Below are positions 1 through 8,227 of a DNA stretch of 64,000 bases, piece after piece (the stretch's first letter is position 1; the number at the start of each line of letters is the position of its first letter). The stretch covers positions 868,001-932,000 of the forward strand of contig NZ_SUME01000001.1 of assembly GCF_005048855.1 (NCBI RefSeq), read 5' to 3'. Below the pieces are notes generated by a model, which saw only the letters and a program-made list of their open reading frames with translations, made no database searches and was not told the DNA's origin. The translations under genes were made by a program, and so were the position numbers. The stretch is from Sphingobacterium olei (GTDB lineage Bacteria; Bacteroidota; Bacteroidia; Sphingobacteriales; Sphingobacteriaceae).

Positions 1-96
1 CTACCAAAACCTCATTTTATCGCATGGAATAACATTGATTATCCTACTCCGAATTTTCATCGTCCTGAATTTTTCGGGGATTTGATTATAGAATAG
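1..96 (+). CDS. C-terminal end of an incoming CDS, possibly CBM9-like carbohydrate-binding protein
   Basis: Frame 1 is open from the window edge to a TAG at 94-96 and gives 31 residues ending in PNFHRPEFFGDLIIE. A tail of the form H-R-P-E-x-(F/W)-G is typical of the C-terminus of family 9-like carbohydrate-binding (DOMON-type) proteins of Bacteroidota, but the piece is too short to be sure. The stop lies four bases from the stop of the convergent nhaA. Assignment is from the tail motif only. Confidence 0.4.
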   Translation, partial: LPKPHFIAWNNIDYPTPNFHRPEFFGDLIIE

Positions 97-100
97 TTTT

Positions 101-1276
101 TTAATCTTTTTTCATCGCTAAACCCGATAAGTAAAAGTACCCTAACGATCCCGATACGAGGGAGCCAATGAGCACTGCTAATTTGGCTTCTTCCACAAGA
201 ATAGGATCGTCAAAGGATAGCATGGCTACAAAAATAGACATTGTAAATCCGATACCTCCCAGAAGTCCAACACCAAATAAATGCTTCCAACCGGCACCCT
301 CAGGCAATCTTGATAAACCTGATTTAATGCAAATCCAGCTTGTTCCTAATATACCAAGCGATTTTCCGACAATTAACCCGACAATGATACCCAATCCCAT
401 AGTGGAAGTCAATCCGCCAACCATCTCACCATGAAGTGTAATCGCCGTATTGGCAAAAGCAAAAATCGGAATGATGATAAAGTTGACTGGCTTTGCTAAA
501 AGATGCTCTAATTTTTCTAATGCAGATTCTTTGTCGTCATCGGTCGTCGGTAATGTCATGGCAACCAATACACCGGCAATAGTGGCGTGAATACCAGAGT
601 GATGGATAAAATACCACATAAACAGCCCCGGAATAATATATGCAAGAAGGTTTTTTACACCTATTTTGTTAAAAATAAGCAATAACATAAAAATTCCGCC
701 GGCATATAGTAGGTAGCTGAAATGTAAATCAGAGGAGTAGAATATGGCGATGACTAAAATCGCTAGCAGATCATCTACAATAGCCAAAGCGGCTAAAAAT
801 ATCTTTAAGCTAGCTGGAGCCTTTTTACCTAGCATCGAAATCACTGCTAGTGCAAATGCAATATCGGTTGCCATTGGAATCCCCCAGCCATGTTGTGTAA
901 GTGGCTGATTGAAATTGAAGGCAATATAAATTAAAGCGGGTAATATTGCTCCTCCGAACGCGGCAAAGATCGGTAATGCCGCCTGTCGGGGAGAGGACAG
1001 CTCGCCTTCCACCAGTTCACGTTTGATCTCCAAACCAACAAGAAGAAAGAATATGGCCATTAAACCATCGTCTATCCACTGTTTTATACTGTAATTTAAT
1101 TGGATACTCTCATTTTCAAAACCTATTTGGGTTGAAAGCAGGCTATTCAATCCTTCTGCCATTGGCGAATTAGCTATTAGCAGCGCTAAGATCACGCATA
1201 TAAATAGAATTATACCACCACCTGTGCTAGAGGCTAAAAATTGTTTAAAGGAGCGTAAGTTTATTCGTTTATTCAT
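101..1276 (-). CDS. nhaA: Na+/H+ antiporter NhaA
   Basis: Inner-membrane electrogenic antiporter that expels Na+ (and Li+) in exchange for protons. The 391-residue product has the usual NhaA length and about eleven hydrophobic segments. Family landmarks are visible: GLEIKRELVEGELS after the second membrane segment, ATDIAF near residue 136-141, and the paired aspartates of the ion site in AIVDDLLAI (about residues 168-169). It is the last gene of a minus-strand operon, starting three bases after the stop of an ABC-2 permease. That permease and the ATPase before it resemble the NatAB sodium exporter, so the operon may serve sodium or alkaline stress as a unit; this is inference from position. 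The ATG at 1276 is the family-typical start. No separate promoter is seen. Confidence 0.96.
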   Translation of the reverse strand: MNKRINLRSFKQFLASSTGGGIILFICVILALLIANSPMAEGLNSLLSTQIGFENESIQLNYSIKQWIDDGLMAIFFLLVGLEIKRELVEGELSSPRQAALPIFAAFGGAILPALIYIAFNFNQPLTQHGWGIPMATDIAFALAVISMLGKKAPASLKIFLAALAIVDDLLAILVIAIFYSSDLHFSYLLYAGGIFMLLLIFNKIGVKNLLAYIIPGLFMWYFIHHSGIHATIAGVLVAMTLPTTDDDKESALEKLEHLLAKPVNFIIIPIFAFANTAITLHGEMVGGLTSTMGLGIIVGLIVGKSLGILGTSWICIKSGLSRLPEGAGWKHLFGVGLLGGIGFTMSIFVAMLSFDDPILVEEAKLAVLIGSLVSGSLGYFYLSGLAMKKD

Positions 1277-1279
1277 GTA

Positions 1280-2587
1280 TTAATTCTTGTAACGAAACCA
1301 TTTTAAAAGTTCTTTGTAGGAAGGTTTCTTTCCGTACATTAAAATTCCCACTCGGTAAATACGGGCAGCAAACCAGGTTGTAAGTACAAATCCGCCTATC
1401 AATAATAAGGCAGATACTATCAATTGCCAGGTCGGAACGCCAAAAGGTACCCGTACCAACATGGCTATAGGAGAGGTGAAGGGGATAAAACTTAGCCAGG
1501 TGGATATGCTACCGTGTGGATCATTGATCAGTACACCAAACGACAGGGCATAAGTTAATAACAAGGGCATGGTAATTGGCATCGTAAACTGAGAAGCTTC
1601 TGTTTCGCTGTCTACTGCAGATCCTACAGCAGCAAACAAAGCACTATAAATAAGATATCCGCCGATGAAAAACACAAAGAAACAAATAATGAGTTCGGGG
1701 AAATTGATGGATTGCAGAGCTGAATAGAGTTCCATTTGAGAAGAGCTGGAGGTAGCTTGTGACAGCGATTCATTTTGCGTCATTTGGCTCATCAAATCTT
1801 CTTTGGATACCAAAAATGTAGAAGCGACGCCCGCTAGAATAAGCGATAAGAAGATCCAAAGGACAAACTGGGTAAGCCCAACCATGCCAATACCAATAAT
1901 TTTCCCCATCATAAGCTGAAAAGGCTTGACAGAAGATATAATAACTTCAATAATACGGCTGCTCTTCTCTTCAATAATACCTCTCATTACTTGCGAACCA
2001 TATAAAAATAGGGAAATGTATACCAATATAGACAACGCCAATGAAATTCCCATTGCGATTTCGGTATTACTGTCCCGCGTTTCTCCATCAGTGGTTATTT
2101 CTTTGGCATTAACGGATACCGAGGAATTGATGTTCTTAATACTGTCGGTATTGACACCTAATTTTTGATAGGCATGATCTCTGACAATTTCTCCCAATTG
2201 CGATTCTACTTCTTTTTGAGTCACCACATTGGGTTTTCCGGAAGATAAAAATTCTACTCTACGCGCTTCAAAGAAATTTGCCGGTATCACCAGTATATTT
2301 GTATTCTTTTCGGATCCTTTTAAACTATCAATTTGATGTTGTAGTGCGCGATTTGAATGCGTGTACGTTAAATTCTTCGTGTTCTCTAAACTTGGAGCGA
2401 CTGTGCCTTCCTCGTCGAATACATATACAATGGCATGGGTGTCGTCAAAACTCTTTTTGGTGAGAAAGATGACGCCTATATACATGCCGATAAAAAATAA
2501 GGGTACCAGAAATGTCGTCAGTAAAAAGGATCTTTTTTTAACGCGCGTGATGTACTCCCGTTGGATGATTAATCGTATCTTATGCAT
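1280..2587 (-). CDS. ABC-2 type exporter permease (NatB-like)
   Basis: Membrane subunit of an ABC exporter, 435 residues. One hydrophobic segment lies at about residues 22-45, followed by a long non-membrane domain (about 50-175) and then five or more membrane segments, the arrangement of ABC-2 permeases of the NatB/YhaP group. The motif EEKSSRIIEVIISSVKP, typical of this group, follows the second membrane segment (about residues 205-222). Its start overlaps the end of the ATPase gene by eight bases, indicating translational coupling, and nhaA follows after three bases. NatB of Bacillus is the sodium-exporting relative, but this permease family also exports other substrates, so the substrate is not fixed by sequence. 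Confidence 0.85.
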   Translation of the reverse strand: MHKIRLIIQREYITRVKKRSFLLTTFLVPLFFIGMYIGVIFLTKKSFDDTHAIVYVFDEEGTVAPSLENTKNLTYTHSNRALQHQIDSLKGSEKNTNILVIPANFFEARRVEFLSSGKPNVVTQKEVESQLGEIVRDHAYQKLGVNTDSIKNINSSVSVNAKEITTDGETRDSNTEIAMGISLALSILVYISLFLYGSQVMRGIIEEKSSRIIEVIISSVKPFQLMMGKIIGIGMVGLTQFVLWIFLSLILAGVASTFLVSKEDLMSQMTQNESLSQATSSSSQMELYSALQSINFPELIICFFVFFIGGYLIYSALFAAVGSAVDSETEASQFTMPITMPLLLTYALSFGVLINDPHGSISTWLSFIPFTSPIAMLVRVPFGVPTWQLIVSALLLIGGFVLTTWFAARIYRVGILMYGKKPSYKELLKWFRYKN

Positions 2588-3506
2588 GAGCTGCTAATAA
2601 TGGAGAAGTTACTTTTTCAATAAAAATATCATGAATAGATGGAATAATCTCATGTATTTGATTTATAAACACCTGATCAGTAAGTGATAGAATAATATCA
2701 TTTAAATGAACACCTTCGTTTAACTTTAATTTAAGCTGATGCTCTTCTGTGTTTTTGTGAAAAAGCACCTCATATAACGAATTACTTTCTACAAAAGGCT
2801 CATCGGCATATTTCGGACTATAATCTATGCTATAGGTCTGGTTTTTATAGGCGCTCTTAATTTCCTTTACCGATCCATCTAGTATTTTCTTAGATTTATG
2901 GATTAAGGCAATATGATCACATAATTCTTCTACCGTTTCCATACGATGTGTCGAATAGATCACGGTAGTACCTTTTTTATTGAGTTCTAAAATTTCATCT
3001 TGAATAATCTGTGCGTTCACAGGATCAAATCCGGAAAACGGTTCGTCTAGAATAATTAATTCAGGTTCATGCAATACGGTGGCAACAAATTGTACTTTCT
3101 GCTGCATCCCTTTACTTAGGTCTTCTACCTTTTTATCCCACCAGGATTCGATATTTAATTTTTCAAACCAATATTGGATTCTTCTCCGGGCTTCTATTTT
3201 GCTAAGTCCCTTCAATTGCGCCAAATAGATCATTTGCTCTCCGATTTTCATCTTTTTATACAATCCTCTTTCCTCTGGTAGATATCCGATAGCACTGACA
3301 TGATTGGGATTCAGTTTCTCGCCATTAAAATATACCTCTCCCGAGTCTGGGGCTGTAATTTGATTAATGATACGGATGAGCGAAGTTTTTCCGGCTCCAT
3401 TTGGCCCCAATAGGCCAAATATTATTCCTTTGGGTATAAATAAAGATACATCATCCAGCGCCAGATGATTTGCATATTGTTTGGTAATATTCCTTATGTC
3501 CAACAT
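2580..3506 (-). CDS. ABC transporter ATP-binding protein (NatA-like)
   Basis: ATPase subunit of the exporter encoded by the next gene, 308 residues. Walker A GPNGAGKTS lies at about residues 35-43, the signature LSKGMQQK at about 130-137, Walker B LIILDEPFSG at about 150-159, and the H-loop histidine in STHRMETVEEL. The last ~90 residues form the extra C-terminal domain (DUF4162-like) common in this branch. The ATG at 3506 is chosen over a TTG codon one position upstream because MLDIRNITKQY is the normal family start. It is the first gene of the ABC-nhaA operon and is divergent from engB, with about 50 bases between them. Confidence 0.9.
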   Translation of the reverse strand: MLDIRNITKQYANHLALDDVSLFIPKGIIFGLLGPNGAGKTSLIRIINQITAPDSGEVYFNGEKLNPNHVSAIGYLPEERGLYKKMKIGEQMIYLAQLKGLSKIEARRRIQYWFEKLNIESWWDKKVEDLSKGMQQKVQFVATVLHEPELIILDEPFSGFDPVNAQIIQDEILELNKKGTTVIYSTHRMETVEELCDHIALIHKSKKILDGSVKEIKSAYKNQTYSIDYSPKYADEPFVESNSLYEVLFHKNTEEHQLKLKLNEGVHLNDIILSLTDQVFINQIHEIIPSIHDIFIEKVTSPLLAAHA

Positions 3507-3555
3507 CAAGAAAACGATTAGTGAGCTAAAATAAATAAAATTCCTTATAATATCT

Positions 3556-3563
3556 TACCTTTG
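3556..3563 (+). promoter_or_regulatory. Promoter -7 element TACCTTTG of engB
   Basis: TACCTTTG matches the Bacteroidota -7 consensus TAnnTTTG exactly. It ends three bases before the ATG at 3567, so if it is used the mRNA would be leaderless or nearly so. No clear TTG lies at the -33 spacing. It also shows that the TTG codon at 3561 belongs to the promoter and is not the start. Confidence 0.5.
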
Positions 3564-3566
3564 TTT

Positions 3567-4187
3567 ATGCTTGTAAAATCCGCAGAATTTGTATGTAGCA
3601 ATACAGAAGTAAGTAAATTGCCGGAATCAAATCTTCCGGAATACGCCTTTATTGGTCGATCGAATGTCGGAAAATCTTCGTTGATTAATGCCATGACCAA
3701 TAAAAAGGGGTTGGCAAAGACTTCCCAAAAGCCTGGAAAAACACAGTTAATAAATCATTTTATCATTAATGACAATTGGTATCTGGTGGATTTACCCGGT
3801 TATGGATTTGCGCAGACGTCAAAAAAGAATAGAGCCGAGTGGAGTAAGTTTATCCGCCACTATCTGACACGCCGCGAAAACTTGCAATGTGTATTTGTGC
3901 TGATCGACAGCAGACATGAGCCGCAAAAGATTGATCTAGACTTCTGCTGTTGGTTGGGCGAAAAGGGGCTGCCGTTTATGCTCGCATTTACAAAGGCTGA
4001 CAAGCAATCGGGCGTAAAGTCGGATCAAAATGTAGCCAAATTCAAAAAAGCGTTGTTGAGCTGGTTTGAAGAAGTGCCCCCTCACTTCGTGACTTCTGCT
4101 GAGAAGAAAACGGGTACTGAAGAGATATTGCTTGCTATTCATGACATCAATCAAAATTTTATTTTACCGACCCATATTCCTGAATAG
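3567..4187 (+). CDS. engB: Ribosome biogenesis GTP-binding protein EngB/YihA/YsxC
   Basis: Small GTPase needed for assembly of the large ribosomal subunit. The 206-residue protein is close to the family length of about 200. G-motifs are clear: G1 GRSNVGKSS (about residues 30-38), the conserved threonine in KPGKTQ, G3 DLPGYG (about 75-80) and G4 FTKAD (about 140). The ATG at 3567 gives [11 protein letters not shown], matching the usual family start; the upstream TTG overlaps a -7 promoter element. The gene is monocistronic, divergent from the ABC exporter operon and followed by a repeat-bearing gap before the prenyltransferase. Confidence 0.96.
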   Translation: MLVKSAEFVCSNTEVSKLPESNLPEYAFIGRSNVGKSSLINAMTNKKGLAKTSQKPGKTQLINHFIINDNWYLVDLPGYGFAQTSKKNRAEWSKFIRHYLTRRENLQCVFVLIDSRHEPQKIDLDFCCWLGEKGLPFMLAFTKADKQSGVKSDQNVAKFKKALLSWFEEVPPHFVTSAEKKTGTEEILLAIHDINQNFILPTHIPE

Positions 4188-4202
4188 ACTTTTATTGAAT
4201 AC

Positions 4203-4350
4203 ATGAAATGTTCATGTTTCCGAAAGCACAAACACGCATGACCACGCAGTAGCGTGAATGCATTTAAAAATGGACATGACATGAACAATATTCCATATGA
4301 CCATTAAAAGTCAAACCGAGCTTGCGAGCTCACGAAGTAATAATATACAT
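4203..4350 (+). repeat. Degraded copy of a dispersed intergenic repeat upstream of the UbiA-family gene
   Basis: This gap aligns by eye, with small insertions and deletions, to the reverse complement of 40541-40690. Shared blocks include CATGTTT..GAAA.CACAAA, ACG.AGTAGC.TGA.TG, ATATTCCAT.TG and AGCTTGCGAGCTC. Its last part, CACGAAGTAATAATATACAT, is nearly identical to 34932-34951 upstream of icd. It contains two small dyads, CACGC-agta-GCGTG and GAGCT-tgcg-AGCTC. An ATG at 4297 inside the repeat is in frame with the next gene and would add a repeat-encoded N-terminal extension. Confidence 0.65.
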
Positions 4351-5214
4351 ATGAAAAAGTACATGTCTTTGGTGCTGTTTGCACACAGTATTTTTGCCCT
4401 GCCTTTTGCGATTATAGGTTTTTTCTTAGCCGTGCACACGACAAATTATCAATTTGAATGGAAATTATTTTTGCTGATGCTGCTTTGTATGGTGAGTGCA
4501 CGGAATGCGGCAATGGCATTCAATCGGTATCTGGATAGGGATATAGATGCGCTAAATCCGCGGACAGCGGTAAGGGATATTCCTGCGGGAAAAATCAGCC
4601 CTACGAATGCACTCGTTTTTACGGTTGTAAACTGCGTGCTGTTTATGACGGCTACCTACTTTATTAATCCGTTGTGTTTGGCGCTTTCTCCCGTTGCACT
4701 TTTTGTGGTGTTGTTTTATTCGTATATGAAAAGGATATCACCGCTGTGCCATCTGGTTTTGGGGTTGGGATTGGGATTAGCACCCGTGGGTGCATATTTG
4801 GCGGTAACAGGCAGTTTTTCAATTGTCCCCGTTTTCTTTGGACTTTCTGTTTTAACGTGGGTGTCAGGTTTTGATATTATATATGCTTTGCAAGATGAGG
4901 CGTTTGATCGTGACAATGGATTGAATTCTATTCCGGCAAATTTCGGTGCGAAAAAAGCTTTGCGAATTTCGGAGCTACTGCACTTGTTTTCATTCGTGTT
5001 TATCATACTGCCAGTGTGGTTTATTGAACTAGGTATATTCTATTATTTAGGGGTTATATTTTATGCACTTCTTTTAATCTTTCAACACCGGTTGGTAAAT
5101 CCACCTGATCTCAGCAGAGTGAACCGCGAATTCATGACTACGAATGGAGTCGCCTCGGTTGTCTTTGCTTTGTTCTTTTTGTTAGATGTGGTATTCGAAC
5201 ATTGGCGTTTTTAA
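4351..5214 (+). CDS. UbiA-family prenyltransferase (4-hydroxybenzoate polyprenyltransferase-like)
   Basis: Integral-membrane aromatic prenyltransferase, probably of the quinone pathway. From the ATG at 4351 the protein has 287 residues and about nine hydrophobic segments. The first Asp-rich motif is NRYLDRDIDALNPRT (about residues 58-72) and the second is DEAFDRDNGLNSIP (about 183-196); both bind the Mg2+-diphosphate in this family. MKKYMSLVLFAHSIFALPFA is the normal family N-terminus. A longer in-frame start at 4297 is rejected because the added 18 residues are encoded by a dispersed repeat. Which aromatic acceptor is used cannot be read from the sequence. A perfect inverted repeat and topA follow. 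Confidence 0.88.
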   Translation: MKKYMSLVLFAHSIFALPFAIIGFFLAVHTTNYQFEWKLFLLMLLCMVSARNAAMAFNRYLDRDIDALNPRTAVRDIPAGKISPTNALVFTVVNCVLFMTATYFINPLCLALSPVALFVVLFYSYMKRISPLCHLVLGLGLGLAPVGAYLAVTGSFSIVPVFFGLSVLTWVSGFDIIYALQDEAFDRDNGLNSIPANFGAKKALRISELLHLFSFVFIILPVWFIELGIFYYLGVIFYALLLIFQHRLVNPPDLSRVNREFMTTNGVASVVFALFFLLDVVFEHWRF

Positions 5215-5311
5215 AGCTGTTCTAAATAATTAATGTTAAAAATTATTGCCATTCCATTTTGAAATATTAATAGGTCCTCGATAGAATATTTTAAACGGTA
5301 GAGGAGAGATC

Positions 5312-5368
5312 GATAAAAATGCTTTTATATGCAATCGTTATTAAATTGCATATAAAAGCATTTTTATC
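5312..5368. repeat. Perfect 24-bp inverted repeat in front of topA
   Basis: Left arm 5312-5335 and right arm 5345-5368 are exact reverse complements with a nine-base loop. Neither side is followed by a T-run, so a simple intrinsic terminator is not obvious. The right arm contains the TTG (5346-5348) that stands 20 bases upstream of the topA -7 element, so the repeat overlaps the promoter. Confidence 0.9.
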
Positions 5369-5376
5369 TAAGTTTG
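5346..5376 (+). promoter_or_regulatory. topA promoter: TTG-N20-TAAGTTTG
   Basis: TTG at 5346-5348 and TAAGTTTG at 5369-5376, spaced by 20 bases, fit the Bacteroidota -33/-7 consensus. The ATG of topA is 20 bases after the -7 element. The stretch GCATTTTTATCTAAGTTTGC is almost the same as the promoter stretch of the aminotransferase gene on the minus strand at 44530-44548. Confidence 0.7.
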
Positions 5377-5395
5377 CAGAAATCTTAACAACTAA

Positions 5396-7765
5396 ATGGC
5401 TAAAAATTTACTGATAGTAGAGTCGCCGGCGAAGGCAAAAACGATAGAAGGATATCTTGGAAAAGACTTTTTAGTAAAGTCTAGTTACGGACATATCCGT
5501 GATTTGGTGAAAGGTGATGATGCTATAGATACGGAAAATAAGTTTACACAAAAGTATGAGGTTCCGTCTGATAAAAAGGCTATAGTCAGTGAATTGAAGA
5601 AATTAGCTAAAGCTGCAGAGATGGTTTGGTTAGCGTCCGATGAGGACCGCGAGGGGGAAGCTATTTCATGGCATTTATTTGAAACATTAGGATTAAAAGA
5701 AGATAACACAAAACGGATTGTTTTTCACGAAATTACTAAACCTGCAATTCTAAAAGCAATAGACAGTCCGCGTAAAATAGACTATAATCTGGTAAATGCG
5801 CAGCAGGCACGTCGTGTTTTAGACCGTTTAGTCGGATTTGAACTTTCTCCGGTATTATGGCGGAAAGTAAAACCTTCCTTATCTGCCGGGCGTGTACAAT
5901 CGGTAGCCGTGCGTCTTATCGTAGACCGCGAACGTGAAATTAATAAGTTTAATGCAGAAGCCGCTTATAAAATAGTAGCCATATTTTATACCGGAAAAGG
6001 CAAAGAAATTTTTAAAGCTGAGCTTTCCAAAAGGTTTGAGCAAAAGGAAGAGGCTTCTATCTTTTTAAAAGATTGTTTAAATGCATCCTTTGTAATCAAT
6101 AGCCTAGAGAAAAAACCGGCTAAAAGAACACCATCCGCACCTTTTACAACTTCTACGTTACAACAAGAGGCCAGTCGCAAATTAGGTTTTTCGGTTGCCC
6201 GGACCATGCAAGTTGCGCAACGATTATATGAAGCGGGGCGTATCACTTACATGCGTACCGACTCGGTCAACTTATCGGATACTGCAATTCAAGCTGCAGA
6301 ACAGGAAATTTTGAAAGCTTATGGTGAAAAATACCATAAGCTACGTAAATATAAAACAAAATCGGCTGGCGCTCAAGAAGCACACGAGGCAATTCGTCCG
6401 ACTTATTTCTCAGAACATACCATTGAAGGCGATGCATCAGAAAAACGGCTTTATGAATTGATTTGGAAGCGAGCTATTGCTTCTCAAATGAGTGAAGCAG
6501 AATTCGAAAAAACAGTTGCTAAGGTGGGGATATCGACACGATCGGAGGAATTAATTGCATCCGGCGAGGTAATGAGGTTTGATGGATTCTTAAAAGTATA
6601 CTTTGAATCGACCGACGAAGATCAGGAAACGGGTACGGATAATGATTCAGACAACACATTATTGCCATCATTGGAAAAAGGTCAGCACCTTACGTTGAAC
6701 GAAATGACGGCTACTGAGCGTTTTTCTCGCCCTCCTGCGCGCTATACGGAAGCCTCACTGGTTAAGAAATTGGAAGAACTGGGGATAGGTAGACCATCTA
6801 CTTATGCACCAACGATTTCGACCATCCAAAATAGGGGATATGTTGTAAAAGAGGAACGAGAAGGAAAAATACGTGAATTCACGGTTTTGACATTAAATAG
6901 CGGCGAGATTCGGGAAGCGATCAAAACAGAGGTGACAGGAGCAGAGCGTAACAAAATGTTCCCGACCGATATTGGTGTTTTGGTAAATGATTTTCTTGTC
7001 GAACATTTTAAAGGTATTGTAGATTTTAATTTCACGGCTAAAGTGGAAAAGGAATTCGACGAAATTGCACAGGGAAATAAAGAGTGGACAGATATGTTGG
7101 AAGGTTTTTATATTCCTTTCCATAGTGAGGTGCAAGACACATTGGAAAACGCAGAACGTGCTACCCATGAACGGGAATTGGGGGTAGATACTGTCTCCGG
7201 TAAACCGGTAAGTGTGCGTGTGGGAAGATTTGGACCTTTGGTACAGATTGGTGCCGCTGAAGATGAAGAAAAACCTCGTTTTGCGTCCTTACGTAAGGGA
7301 CAAATGATAGAAACCATCACGTTCGAGGAAGCAATGGAACTCTTTAAGTTGCCTAAGAAGGTGGGTGAATATGAAGAAAAGGAAATGACCGTAGCGATAG
7401 GCCGGTTTGGACCCTATATACGTCATAATTCTTCTTTTTATTCGTTACCGAAGGGCATTGATCCGTTGGATGTGACACAGGAGCAGGCGATCGATATCAT
7501 CAACGAAAAACGTCAAAAGGATATCGAAAAAATAATACGGGTATTTGATGAAAATCCGGAAGCCCGAATCGAAAATGGCCGTTGGGGACCATTTGTTCGC
7601 TTCGGAAAACAGAACCTTAAAATCCCCAAAGGAACAGATGTAAGTGCGATTACCTATGAAGAGGTTTTGAAATGGGCAGCGAGTGATCCAAAAGCAAAAT
7701 CGGGTAAAACGACAAAGAAAACGACGACGCGTAAAACAGCTACCAAAACGGTTAAAAAGAAATAG
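5396..7765 (+). CDS. topA: DNA topoisomerase I (type IA)
   Basis: Relaxes negative supercoils by cutting and rejoining one strand. The 789-residue protein starts with the Toprim domain (VESPAKAKTIEGYLG with catalytic Glu 9; the DEDREGE acid cluster lies near residue 82) and carries the active tyrosine in GRITYMRTDS (about residue 285). The C-terminus has no four-cysteine zinc ribbons; instead three topoisomerase C-terminal repeats are seen (GRFGPLVQIG, GRFGPYIRHN, GRWGPFVRFG), then a Lys/Thr-rich basic tail. This layout is common in Bacteroidota and also found in Gram-positives. It heads a plus-strand group with a 137-aa unknown and cmk. Its promoter lies in a perfect inverted repeat. Confidence 0.97.
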   Translation: MAKNLLIVESPAKAKTIEGYLGKDFLVKSSYGHIRDLVKGDDAIDTENKFTQKYEVPSDKKAIVSELKKLAKAAEMVWLASDEDREGEAISWHLFETLGLKEDNTKRIVFHEITKPAILKAIDSPRKIDYNLVNAQQARRVLDRLVGFELSPVLWRKVKPSLSAGRVQSVAVRLIVDREREINKFNAEAAYKIVAIFYTGKGKEIFKAELSKRFEQKEEASIFLKDCLNASFVINSLEKKPAKRTPSAPFTTSTLQQEASRKLGFSVARTMQVAQRLYEAGRITYMRTDSVNLSDTAIQAAEQEILKAYGEKYHKLRKYKTKSAGAQEAHEAIRPTYFSEHTIEGDASEKRLYELIWKRAIASQMSEAEFEKTVAKVGISTRSEELIASGEVMRFDGFLKVYFESTDEDQETGTDNDSDNTLLPSLEKGQHLTLNEMTATERFSRPPARYTEASLVKKLEELGIGRPSTYAPTISTIQNRGYVVKEEREGKIREFTVLTLNSGEIREAIKTEVTGAERNKMFPTDIGVLVNDFLVEHFKGIVDFNFTAKVEKEFDEIAQGNKEWTDMLEGFYIPFHSEVQDTLENAERATHERELGVDTVSGKPVSVRVGRFGPLVQIGAAEDEEKPRFASLRKGQMIETITFEEAMELFKLPKKVGEYEEKEMTVAIGRFGPYIRHNSSFYSLPKGIDPLDVTQEQAIDIINEKRQKDIEKIIRVFDENPEARIENGRWGPFVRFGKQNLKIPKGTDVSAITYEEVLKWAASDPKAKSGKTTKKTTTRKTATKTVKKK

Positions 7766-7811
7766 TAATAAATCTGATAGCTTCATCACCATTGAAGATA
7801 AGTTTATATCG

Positions 7812-8225
7812 ATGAAAAAAGATCTTCCTGAAAATATTGTAGAGGACATTTCAGTTGCTGTTGTTTTAGAAGGCGAAACGCCTGATGTTAAAAACTGGAT
7901 TGTATATCTTATTAATGATAAGAATGTACAACTTAACAATGTATTGGTAAGTTCCAAGGGTTATGGGGAGAAAAACGGAAAACAGGTTAAGACAACGACT
8001 TTAAGTCATTTTATAGGAGATGTCGAAGGGAAAACATCGACTAAAATTGAAGCAATAGATGAAGAAGTCTTTGGACTGACCAACGAATACTGGTTGAGCT
8101 ATTATATTAATGGTACGATTTACGATAAAAAATATATTTTCCTTCCGGAAAGTATAGTTGATGAAAATCTATCTAAAGTTCCGATAGTAAACAAACCCGG
8201 TGTTCTCATAGGAGGAATGAATTAA
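7812..8225 (+). CDS. Conserved-looking hypothetical protein between topA and cmk
   Basis: A 137-residue soluble protein with no signal peptide or membrane segment. I do not recognise a domain. It is acidic to neutral, with an alternating hydrophobic pattern that suggests a beta-rich fold (VAVVLEGETPDVKNWIVYLI, then NEYWLSYYINGTIYDKKYIF near residues 91-110). The ATG at 7812 is preferred; the open frame reaches back into topA, but that part is the topA tail in another frame. It lies 46 bases after topA and two bases before cmk, so it is most likely co-transcribed with cmk. The position suggests a housekeeping role, but none can be assigned. Confidence 0.75.
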   Translation: MKKDLPENIVEDISVAVVLEGETPDVKNWIVYLINDKNVQLNNVLVSSKGYGEKNGKQVKTTTLSHFIGDVEGKTSTKIEAIDEEVFGLTNEYWLSYYINGTIYDKKYIFLPESIVDENLSKVPIVNKPGVLIGGMN

Positions 8226-8227
8226 AA

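Noticed and set aside
4297..4350. N-terminal 18-residue extension of the UbiA-like protein
   Set aside because: The added codons are encoded by a dispersed repeat, and the ATG at 4351 gives the family-typical start.
5312..5368. Simple intrinsic terminator of the UbiA-like gene
   Set aside because: No T-run follows and the right arm carries the topA -33 element; a terminator role remains possible but is not the best description.
7445..7957. 170-codon minus-strand frame across the topA end
   Set aside because: It overlaps topA and the 137-aa gene in antisense and resembles no protein; the plus-strand genes explain the region.
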